Positions 47,686 to 58,042 of a stretch of 64,000 nucleotides of DNA are shown here, piece by piece. Under the pieces are notes generated by a model. It saw only the letters and a list, made by a program, of their open reading frames with translations. It ran no database searches and was not told the DNA's origin. The stretch spans positions 250,113 through 314,112 of the forward strand of contig CAJJDO010000140.1 of the NCBI GenBank assembly GCA_905183005.1. Reading direction: 5' to 3'. Within the stretch, counting starts at the first letter, position 1. The number at the start of each line of letters is the position of its first letter. This stretch comes from Paramecium pentaurelia. Taxonomy: Eukaryota; Ciliophora; Oligohymenophorea; Peniculida; Parameciidae. The position numbers and the translations under genes were made by a program.

Positions 47686-49689
47686 TCATTATTATTAATT
47701 AATTCTTTTTAACATGCCTAACATTTCTATTTAAAATTTTTTAGCTAAATCACTAATCTCTTCTTTATTTCTTTCGATTAATTTTGTTATTTTTGACATT
47801 TAAATTATTTACTTTAATTATTCTACTATTTTATCATATTTAGCCACTCTTTCCTCTCTACTCAAATCTACTTTAGACATCTAATTGAAACATTTTATTG
47901 TTAAAATATCCTAATTGCTAAATAACAATTTTATACATCTCTATATATTGAAAATGTTTTATAAGAAAACACTATTCCTCCCTTTATATGAGATAAATAT
48001 TTTGACTCGATTAGAATTTTACACTTCTCTAATAATTATGGCATTTATTCTATAGGTATCATTTTAAACTTTGAACTATGAGAACACATTGATAAAGCAT
48101 CAAATAATATTGATGGTTCAACTAATTAATTTATTGCATTTATGGCAGATTTTAAATTATTGTTACTCCACCAATAAATTATAGGTTTCATATAATTTAT
48201 TCTTTATTTCAATATTTGTTTTACTCTATTGTGATCTTTCTCAATCTCATTTATCAAATCTATCTATATAAACTTCAATTTGTTTTCATCATCAATTACA
48301 AAACTTGATAAATTTACTTCATCTTAACTTGTAACTAAATCCAATATGCTCTAACCCTCTTAATTTATGGCTTAGTTTTCTTTGATCTCTTCTTCTTGCA
48401 TAACACTTTCGTAACTAACCATTTGAGGTATCTATGTTGTAGGTACAAATTTATTCCCATTATTATTATTACATTATTAGAATCCCTATTCTTCAATTAA
48501 ATTCTAATTCTGTGGCTTAAGATTCACATTATTTGAAAAGATTCTTTAAGAATTCTTAGGCTTTAAAATGTTTACACTATTTCTCTATTAAAATTAATCG
48601 TTAATCTCACAACTTTATATTCTTTCACTATGTATTCGCTACTTATGTCTATCAATACTATATCTGCTATTAAAATTTATATTTGATAATTTTGATTCAA
48701 AAACACTGAGACCAGTTTAATTTTAAGTTGATAAACTATATAATTCTCTGTCATCAAATACATAAGTATCCAATATGCCCTTACAATTACTTTCAACATT
48801 ATCTAATAATAAAGCATCTCTTTCCAAATCCCAAAATTTAAATGAAAAATTTTATGCTGATATTAAGGATTTTCCTTCATTACAAAATCTTATAGAATAG
48901 ACTGTTTATTTATCTGGTTTGGTTGAAGATATCTTATTATATAAGATTTCAAATTACCTAATTATATTTATCTAAATCCCAATATTTAATACATCCGTCA
49001 TCTGATGCTGTAGCTATTGCTTTATCAAGAGGATTAAATTATAGACATGTAATGGAAGAATCAGATTCGTTAAAAGTAGCCAACAATTTTTGTTAATGAA
49101 TATCCCAAATTTTCACACTTCCATCATTTGAACCAGATGCTAATAATTTACCATCAGGGGAAACTACTAATGCACTTATTGATAATGTATGTGCTTTTAA
49201 TGTAAATCCAGCAGTTTTAGATCTTGAATCCCAAAGTTTTACCTAACTATCCATTGCACCACTTAATACTATATGTTCTTAATTTGGAAATATTGCTAAT
49301 GATGTTATTGATGATAAATGTCCCTTAATATTAGTTTAAACTAAGTATTTAATAATATATAATATACTCTTTTAAGTTGAAATATCTATAAAAGTGATAA
49401 TTCCTTTACTTGACCCATTTATTATTTCATTTTCGGAACTACTAAATATGATGCTTGAAATTTCATTTTGACTTTACGCAAAATACTATTGAAATGGGTT
49501 GAATAATTTAAAATCTAAGAAATTTTTTGAATTTTCTATCTTATTTATATAAATCTAATTTAAGTCATCAACATATGTAAAGAATCTTGTGCCTGTCTCT
49601 GAAAACCGAGCTAATTTTATTTTTGAAAGATTCTCAATTTCACCTACCTTAAATTTAATATTGTTACCTAATTTCAAGTTTCTATTCAT
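47686..49689 (-). CDS. Katanin p80 subunit-like WD40 protein with con80 domain, 641 aa
   Basis: Introns of 27, 25 and 26 nt leave exactly 642 codons. The N-terminal WD40 propeller shows repeats such as GHLSSITSLAIFPNQEHIVL, MDSQVKLWDSRSK, ISALVVSPDGKLLASGSNDG, VKIWDIHQQK and ATASDDGCIKYWDLDK. A disordered Ser/Asn-rich linker follows. The C-terminal con80 domain includes KQILKQRINYMKPIIYWWSN, EPSILFDALSMCSHSSKFKM and the tail VDLSREERVAKYDKIVEQLK, which matches the KATNB1 end (DISREER). Katanin p80 targets the p60 severing ATPase to microtubules, basal bodies and cilia. Two regions of the propeller are less well conserved. Confidence 0.88.
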
Positions 49690-49741
49690 TAAATTTAAAT
49701 AATATTATTGTTAAGAACTCTATTTATTTTATCGTTAATTT

Positions 49742-50206
49742 ATGAATAACGATTTATGCCTCTTGATTAGACAAGTCAGAATGCCAATGAGAATTCAAAT
49801 ACCTAAACAAAAGAAATAACCTATATTTCACAAAAAAGCTTACACTATCCCTGACAAAATTTATACTGATAAAGAAATCATGGAATTGTATTATTGCCAA
49901 ACTAATTAGATATTATAAAAAATTTATTAAGGTAGAAATTGATGATTCCATTGCCTTAGAAATAATATTAAAAGATGACTTTATTAATTGTAATATCAAT
50001 ATGAAATTAGGGACGTTAAATACAAATTGATGATGATTTAATCAATAGAGGAAATTAATTAGATTATCATTAGTAAAATATATGATGATTACTAATTGCT
50101 TTCATTAGAATTCAAAATGAACTAAATTCGATAATAGATGAATGATACATTACATAATTTTACAAGTAATTGTTAAACTTTATAATAAAAATTGTAAGAT
50201 TAATGA
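49742..50206 (+). CDS. Small unknown basic protein, probable indel
   Basis: ATG 49742 gives MNNDLCLLIRQVRMPMRIQI, KKAYTIPDKIYTDKEIMELY and CQTNQILQKIYQ, then a 28-nt GT...AG intron. A later segment clearly coding in another phase reads YEIRDVKYKLMMIQSIEEIN and SKIYDDYQLLSLEFKMNQIR and ends TLQQKLQDQ at TGA 50204-50206. No second intron restores the phase, so one indel is likely between about 49970 and 50010. If the first phase is followed, the protein instead stops at about 50030. The family is not recognised. It starts 52 bases from the katanin gene's ATG, divergently. Confidence 0.5.
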
Positions 50207-50342
50207 ATTATTTTGTATTTTCACATATATCTATTATATTAAATCATATGAAAATAATTTAATAAGTATTCAAATACTTTTAGAAAGAATATTAATGCTT
50301 TGAATAAAAATGCATAAGAGGATCATCAAAAACAGAGCTGTC

Positions 50343-52065
50343 TCATTTTATCAATTTATCCACTGTATTTCTAAGCTCTAAATGTTGTTTGATTATAGTA
50401 TCCTTAAATATCTCCTAATCTGATTTTATTTTTTTCAACTTTTGTTTCTCGCTAATAATCTTTTATAACCATTTTTCTTGTTATTTCTTAAATTTATAAT
50501 TTAAAAATATTTACTTCATGCTCTTAATTAATTCTTGTTGTTCTTTACATTCTTAGCTTATTCTTTTCATCAGTTTCTCTTATCCTATCCGCTGATAACA
50601 TAATCAAAGTTTTATTTTCATTAATTAAATCTTCTTAAATTTCTAAATTTAATAAAAAAAATATTAATACATTCCTCTTATTATCTTATTTCTTCTATTT
50701 TAGAATTAAATTCTTTTAAAATCTTCTTTTTGTTCTTTTATACTATTTATTATTATTGCTCAAATTTAAATTTCAAATCTTTCAGTCTTTTTGCTCTTAT
50801 TTGCATTTAAGTTTCCACCATTTTGTTACTTTAATCTGCAATCTAAATAAAATATTATAACCTTTATTAATCTTTTTCCTACTATTTCTCAGCTACTTTT
50901 TTATTTGCGATTTCAATCTTTTTCTCCTATTCTATTTTTTTTAACTTCATTATATTCCTTATTTTTTTCAAGCAGTTTTCTGCCATTTATGTCTTTTCTA
51001 AGTTTCTTTCAATAATTTCTTCAACTTCTTATTCTTCTAATTCTTTAGCTCTTTATCTTTTAGCATCTCTATCTTCCTGTCTCTTTTTGTTTCTTTCCAT
51101 ATTTTCTTATAATTCTTATTCATAAGACTAGTTTAATTAGTTTCTATTGAGTTCAGATTGCTCAAATTTGTGTTTTAACTATTCTTAAAATTAATGTCGA
51201 TGCTATTTATCCTCCTTTTCTAATTTTTCTATTTTCTCTATAGTTTTTTTATGCCTTTATTTTTAGAATTGCTTTCTTTAATTCTGTTCTCTTTAATAAA
51301 ATAATAATGTTACAATCGATGTAATTCCTTCACTTTTTCAACTTTTTTAGCAATATTAGGAATTGTAGAAGAATAGTATTTTTATAATTTTTAATTTTAT
51401 TCTTCATCTAGTTATTAATGTTTTTTAAGAGTATTGAGATACTAGGTATTTCTTTAGGTAATTTATTCTAATTTATCATCGAATGATTGTTATAAAAAAT
51501 CTAAACTTCTTGTATTTAATGATTTGGATAGAATTAATGAATTTCTTTTATCAGTAATAAATACAGATGATGCTTATTAAGTAATTGGTGTATTAGCGTT
51601 AAAATTATTATTTGTAGAATTATTTTTATTCATTTTTTTTAGCTTATTTCTTAAAGAAACTATTTGCAACAGCTTTCTAGATTTTCCTAATAAATAATCC
51701 ATATAATCCACCAAACATTTTATTGGGTGTTCAAACTCACTTTAAAAATCTAAAAATGACATTATATGACACCAATCTTCTTGTACTTCCATCAATTACA
51801 TGGCTTCTTTAGTTCTTGGAGAATTTAAATTCAATTCTATTTATAATATTGATAATCTGTTTGGATCTCTTAAGATTTTATCTTTTTTATCATATGATAG
51901 AAAATTCAAACTAATTGCTTCGTCAATTAGATTATTAGAAAAAACTGGATATTTGCCTTTTGATGAAAAAAATTCTTTTATTATCTAAGCTCTTTAGCTA
52001 GCAGTTAATTTTAACTTTGGTGATCCTTACTCTGAAACAAGTCTGGACCCTTATTAACTATCCAT
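50343..52065 (-). CDS. Long coiled-coil protein, about 550 aa
   Basis: ATG (52063-52065) starts MDSQQGSRLVSEQGSPKLK. The first 150 aa are globular-looking (KEFFSSKGKYPVFSNNLIDE, VQEDWCHIMSFLDFQSEFEH, LVDYMDYLLGKSRKLLQIVS). From residue about 200 on it is a charged Glu/Lys/Gln coiled coil (EKIEKLEKEDKQHRHQFQEQ, ELEEQEVEEIIERNLEK). A 23-nt intron near 51320 keeps the frame; further short introns or indels are needed in the last 500 bases, so the C-terminus (ending about LELRNTVDKLIK, TGA 50343-50345) is approximate. It is probably a cytoskeletal or ciliary structural protein; this is inference. It is divergent from the J-domain gene, 39 bases apart. Confidence 0.65.
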
Positions 52066-52104
52066 TATTTTATCTCAATTTGAGATTAATAAATTATTAG
52101 AAAA

Positions 52105-52754
52105 ATGTTTTAAAAAACCCTAAAAGCTTTTTCAAGAGTTTCATCCAAAATAGATTATACTAAAGATTACTACAAAATATTAAAGCTTCCTTCTACAGCT
52201 GATTAATCCTAAATTAGAATCCATTACTATTAATTGGCTAAGAAATATCATCCAGAATCATAAACAGCAAATAGTGATAAATATTCAAATGTATAAGAGG
52301 CATTCAGAGTAAAATATTCATCAATTTAAATCAATAGATTTTATCTGATTTAGAATACAAACAAAAGTATGATTAAAAACGAGTAAACTAAGCAGATTCT
52401 GATGTGTAAACTGATTAATAAGAGAAAAATGATAATAATAAATAAGTAGGAATATCTGACGGAATATAACAATAATTATTTGAAAAGAATGATGACACAT
52501 GGAAATTAAAAATTACTGTCAAATAAGGATAAATTGAACATAATTACTATTTTAGTGAAACAGAATTAAAAGAAAAATCTATCAATTGCACAGAATTTGA
52601 AAAAGTTACTTCAGATTTAATTACTAATTTGAAATTAAATCAAAGTTCTATTGAAGAATATCAAAATTCGTCCTTCTCTTCTACCTCCATTTTGAAAAAA
52701 GTGGCTGAAATCGGATTTTTAATATTATCAATCCTTATTGCAAGAAAGAAATGA
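52105..52754 (+). CDS. J-domain (DnaJ-like) tail-anchored protein, 206 aa
   Basis: One 29-nt intron (52309-52337); 207 codons. The N-terminus MFQKTLKAFSRVSSKI is basic and amphipathic, like a mitochondrial presequence. The J-domain follows: TKDYYKILKLPSTADQSQIR, LAKKYHPESQ, VQEAFRILSDLEYKQKYD. The invariant HPD is HPE here (52249-52257), which would be expected to weaken stimulation of Hsp70. A hydrophobic stretch VAEIGFLILSILIARKK ends the protein and could be a C-terminal anchor. The middle is Asn/Asp/Gln-rich. It is possibly a mitochondrial or ER-membrane J-protein; location is inference. Confidence 0.82.
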
Positions 52755-53526
52755 AATATATATTATACATTAAAAGTATTTTTTCATTTAGAGAGTGCTG
52801 GCTTTATCTCTTATAACGATTATGAATTGAGATTTTTTTAATTTAAAAAAGATGAAGTAATAATTATATTCTAATTTTGAAAAGCAATTAATCTGAAATT
52901 GCTTGATCAAAATTTTTTTTATTAAAAATTATCTTTTGAATCTATGTATATAATTGACCCTGAATTTAGATTGTTATGAATTAGATATTGTAACAATCTA
53001 ATAAAAAAAAAATTAATAAAAAAAATTAAAATATTGATATTGCTTTTATTTAATGTCTATAAATTTTTTTGTAGTAATATAACAAAATATTGAATTTAAT
53101 ATGTTTATATTTTTTAATCTATTGTAAAAAAAATAATAATAATTTTATTTTTCAAAAGAAATCAACTCATTGTCAATCACCATCTAAAAATTTCACACTT
53201 CAGCATTATGATAGATAAAATAAGTATCACTTTAAATCTTGAGAATTTTCGCTTTCATATCAAATAAAATTATTGTGACTTTGCTGAAACAACATTAATT
53301 GTTTAGGATAATAAAGATATTCGTATAATTTAACAGGCTTTATTAAAAAAAAAATTTATTCTTTTCAATATTAACCCATAGAGTTAGTATTAAAAAAAAA
53401 GTGAACATCAAATATATGTTGTGATTAATATATCTCGCTTAATTTTTGTGAAATTAAAATTCAGATATTGCTTTCATACTATATGAAATTCACCTAATCC
53501 TAATACTTTAACATTATTGTGATATG
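52755..53526. other. Intergenic, no supported gene
   Basis: Very A+T-rich with A and T runs (for example near 53010 and 53350). On the complement a long TGA-free frame rich in Phe, Tyr, Lys and Asn exists, with MKAKILKIQSDTYFIYHNAE near its start, but it carries a TGA soon after and its composition just mirrors the base bias. Confidence 0.45.
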
Positions 53527-53950
53527 TAAATTTAGGATTATACTAAAGAAAAAATTAAATTATTTAATATCATATAAGTATAATAACACAATAATATATT
53601 TAGATATTATTTTATAATAATATTATAAAATTAATACATAAATAATAAAAACATATTAATATATTAAGAAATTATTGATTATGCTAAAGAACACATGAAA
53701 TTATTTAATATCATATAAGTATAATAACACAATAATTTATTTAGATATTATTTTATAATTATATTATGAACTTATTACATAAATTAAACAAGTATGTTAT
53801 TTTTACATTAAATTTTGGATTATACAGAAGAAAACATTAAATTATTTAACATCATAAGATTATATCATTCTAAAAGAATATTTTTGAATAAAAATAGTTT
53901 AATTTTATCATTAATAAATTATATAAATAATTATAGTTGATACCTCTTTG
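53527..53950. repeat. Three diverged tandem copies of a 141-bp unit
   Basis: The landmark GGATTATACTAAAGAAAAAA occurs at about 53535 and again, diverged, at about 53676 (GATTATGCTAAAGAACACAT) and 53817 (GGATTATACAGAAGAAAACA), exactly 141 bases apart each time. Copies 1 and 2 continue with the shared AAATTATTTAATATCATATA and ATAACACAATAAT; copy 3 is shorter and more diverged. Non-coding. Confidence 0.75.
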
Positions 53951-54139
53951 AAAAAATTATTTTAAACCCAAATTATGATTAAAACGTTAGTATTAAAATG
54001 ATAAATAAGATGGTAATATATTTTTAATTAATAAATAAAATAACTCCTTAAATATTTAGGATATCTAGTCTTAAAAAATTCTCAAAATATATATATAATT
54101 CATTATCATAGATGCAATATATACTACATTTAATTTTTT

Positions 54140-55172
54140 ACAAACTGTTAAGGACAAGAAAATATTTGATTTTAATTCTTATTGATTTTTTGATAATAAT
54201 TTCTTTAATTTAACGATTTTACTATTTTTAATTTATCAGTTAAATATTATAACATAATATTTGTTAATGAAATTTTCCTGAATACAACTAATGGTCTTTA
54301 ACGACTAAATTCATTTTCAACTTTATGAAATACTTATAAGAAAATCACCTTTATTATCTTTTTTGGACTTGTGCTTGGGTTGATTACATAATAAATAATC
54401 ATAGGAATGAATAAAAAGTTTAACTTGATTTTTCAAAAATATTTTGAGTATTGTTTAATTTTAAAAAGTAGGATTTCACATTCGTACTCTGATGTGACTG
54501 ACTTGAATAGAAAAGGCATATTGTTCAAATATCTAATAAATTTTTAAATGATTCTAAAAAGACTTTATAAAGGCCAATCCAGGTTAAGACTATTACATAG
54601 TTAATGATTTTAGAATTATTGGCTTGATATGGTTTTATTGAATTTCTTGTAATATTTGATTTTGTCGAATATTAATTTTTTGAGATTAAAGATCATTAAT
54701 TAATAGCAAATGTAAATTATAAATCAATAAATAATAAATTAAGAATCAATTACAGAAATTTTGTTCTTAGAAAATTAATCAAATTAAAAAGAAACTATAA
54801 GATCAAATTAAAATCAAATAATAATGAATCTTAAACAATTATAATAGTGATAATATAGAATATTTTTCTTTTCATGATAATTATCAATTAATAAATAACT
54901 TTTGCTATTAATATTTGATCTAGCCTCATCGATTTTATTTCTCCATTTAACATGATTATTATTTTAAGTTTTGATCTATTAAAACAGATTATCAATAGTT
55001 AATCTTGATATTTATACTATTAAAAAACTTTTTCTCAAAACACATATCTAACTATTTTCTAGAAGAAATTATTTAAAATAAAAAGTGCAAACTTTCATAA
55101 AAATACCATAGAGGTAATTTTATCTAAAAACCTATTCAAGAATCTTAAGAAAATGAGAGTGAAAAAAAAGAT
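54140..55172. repeat. First copy of exact 1033-bp duplication (assembly overlap)
   Basis: Bases 54140-55172 recur at 55174-56206 around a single N at 55173. I see no gene inside the block. It is most simply an unmerged contig overlap. Confidence 0.9.
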
Positions 55173-55173
55173 N

Positions 55174-56206
55174 ACAAACTGTTAAGGACAAGAAAATATT
55201 TGATTTTAATTCTTATTGATTTTTTGATAATAATTTCTTTAATTTAACGATTTTACTATTTTTAATTTATCAGTTAAATATTATAACATAATATTTGTTA
55301 ATGAAATTTTCCTGAATACAACTAATGGTCTTTAACGACTAAATTCATTTTCAACTTTATGAAATACTTATAAGAAAATCACCTTTATTATCTTTTTTGG
55401 ACTTGTGCTTGGGTTGATTACATAATAAATAATCATAGGAATGAATAAAAAGTTTAACTTGATTTTTCAAAAATATTTTGAGTATTGTTTAATTTTAAAA
55501 AGTAGGATTTCACATTCGTACTCTGATGTGACTGACTTGAATAGAAAAGGCATATTGTTCAAATATCTAATAAATTTTTAAATGATTCTAAAAAGACTTT
55601 ATAAAGGCCAATCCAGGTTAAGACTATTACATAGTTAATGATTTTAGAATTATTGGCTTGATATGGTTTTATTGAATTTCTTGTAATATTTGATTTTGTC
55701 GAATATTAATTTTTTGAGATTAAAGATCATTAATTAATAGCAAATGTAAATTATAAATCAATAAATAATAAATTAAGAATCAATTACAGAAATTTTGTTC
55801 TTAGAAAATTAATCAAATTAAAAAGAAACTATAAGATCAAATTAAAATCAAATAATAATGAATCTTAAACAATTATAATAGTGATAATATAGAATATTTT
55901 TCTTTTCATGATAATTATCAATTAATAAATAACTTTTGCTATTAATATTTGATCTAGCCTCATCGATTTTATTTCTCCATTTAACATGATTATTATTTTA
56001 AGTTTTGATCTATTAAAACAGATTATCAATAGTTAATCTTGATATTTATACTATTAAAAAACTTTTTCTCAAAACACATATCTAACTATTTTCTAGAAGA
56101 AATTATTTAAAATAAAAAGTGCAAACTTTCATAAAAATACCATAGAGGTAATTTTATCTAAAAACCTATTCAAGAATCTTAAGAAAATGAGAGTGAAAAA
56201 AAAGAT
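55174..56206. repeat. Second copy of exact 1033-bp duplication
   Basis: Copy of 54140-55172; unique sequence resumes at 56207. Confidence 0.9.
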
Positions 56207-56406
56207 GACATTTATGAACTCCAAAAAATCTAGAACATTTAATCAAGTTAATTATCATCATTTTTTAATGTACTTAACATTAATGACGTATAACTAGATT
56301 ACAGCATCAGTCTAATATGGATATTTAATAAGTTATAGATTAAATTTTTAATAATGTTGTTAGGATATGTAGAAATTATCATTTTACACTGCATAGAGAA
56401 TTTATA

Positions 56407-57470
56407 TCAGGGAATGTATTACATCATATAATTAACTATTTACTGTCTTGTGCAATAGTAACCATCTTCACAAAATTTACTTTAAATATGAATTTTATTG
56501 AAGTAAACCATCACTAAGTCATTTTTAACAATAAAATCTAATTAAGATGCAAAAGGAATGATTGGTTAAATATCAGATATTACAGATAATATGGCAAATT
56601 AATTTGATTCATGGCCTGAATACCAACTAAATGGAGTTGAAGAATATAACTAAGAAATCAACCATTTAAAAGGTTCAGTGAGCTATGCCTAATTTTCCAA
56701 TAATTCACTATTATCTTCATAATATCTAATAAATATAACAACTTCTTCCATAAATTCGACAGCAGATTTAGATGGATTAGGAAATACAAATCCTTATACT
56801 CTATTACAAGAATAATCATCATAGATATCTTAAATTTCACTTAGAGTTATTGAAAGTTTATTAAGAATTTTGTTTGGGTAAGCTTTTTGTATAATAAAAA
56901 ACACTTCATCAAATTCTTATCTACTTTTGAATGATTTTTCTTTTTATTTGTAGTAATCACAGGTTTAAATTTGTTTTTTTAAACTTTTCAATGCTGGACA
57001 CACAGTTTATTAATGTCCATGAAACAAGAAACCAAATCTAAAGGATTATTGAAATCTTAAGACATTATTAGATTCCAAGCTTCTGCATTTGTAGAATATT
57101 AAGCATAATATTCTCTAAAGAATTTCTTTATAATATCAACATAATTTAAAGGGCATAACCCTTTTAAAAATCCAATTGTAGATAATATAACCCTTTAATC
57201 TGTAGAGGCTTAAATTTCTAAGTTCTCATAGATACAATTTCCATTTAAATCCATAATTTGAGCTCCAATTTTACTCTATCCTAATGAGTAGTGATATTTT
57301 AATCCTATTTCAGTCAAATCTTCTGGATTAATATTCCAATAATAATCTCTATCAATTTCAGTATAAATTTTTGGAGATATAGCTCCATGTCGAGTAAATA
57401 AAATTGATTTTTAAGTACAAGCTCCGATAGTCATAATCATTACAACAATCATAGCTATGGAGAATTTCAT
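56407..57470 (-). CDS. Secreted histidine acid phosphatase, about 353 aa, one frame break
   Basis: ATG (57468-57470) starts with a signal peptide MKFSIAMIVVMIMTIGAC. The family signature follows at residues about 24-31: TRHGAISP (RHGxRxP with Ile for the second Arg). Conserved features include LTEIGLKYHYSLGQ, ASTDQRVILSTIGFLKGL and, near the C-terminus, WYSGHESNQFAILSV, where HE takes the place of the usual HD proton donor. The frame shifts once near 57000 (a GTGTGT stretch; removing two bases would restore it). The enzyme should hydrolyse phosphomonoesters in lysosomes or outside the cell; loss of the second RHG arginine may alter activity. Stop TGA is 56407-56409. Confidence 0.78.
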
Positions 57471-58042
57471 AATCTTATGTAAAGAATCAACAGATTCAAA
57501 TTAAAATATAAATTATTTAAGAAACTAAATATAATGATGCATTAATATTATATCATATGATGTCATTAAAACATTTCATTGATATGTAATAATTAGGAAA
57601 TACTAAAAGTAATCATTTTTTATAAATTCTCTTATTTCAAACTTTATTAATCCACATATTTATTATTATAATGATATTCAAAATTAGGAGTAAATCTAGA
57701 AAGATACTAATATTTTTACAAGAACATTCAAAAATAAATTAATTATTATGGATTTTGAAATTAGCAAAACACAAATTATTTAATACATTATGTACTTATA
57801 TGAATCATTTTTTTTTTTTAAAGAACTTTCTTAATTTCAAAATTAGGTCTTTAAAAAAAAAATTACTCTAATATCTTTCTTATAGAACCTTTATTAAGAA
57901 AATAAAATTTTGATCAATATTCTTATTTAAAAAATAGCATTCAATAAAGGATATTTTTATAGAATTTGATCATCAATTAATATTGTTATATTATTTCTTA
58001 ATTTATATGAATAAATAATTCTAATATTTATATTCATTAATA
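57471..58042. other. Divergent intergenic region, no gene seen
   Basis: About 570 bases between the acid phosphatase and the cysteine-rich membrane protein, holding both promoters by position. Poly-T at about 57811-57820 and poly-A at about 57855. No recognisable element. Confidence 0.5.

Noticed and set aside
51800..51988. Plus-strand ORF beginning MASLVLGEFKFNSIYNIDNL
   Set aside because: It is antisense to the N-terminal exon of the minus-strand coiled-coil gene (50343-52065), whose frame there has more natural composition and its own ATG at 52063-52065.
52790..53290. Long TGA-free frame on the minus strand rich in Phe, Tyr, Asn and Lys
   Set aside because: Composition merely mirrors extreme A+T content, there is a TGA just after the plausible start, and no motif is present.
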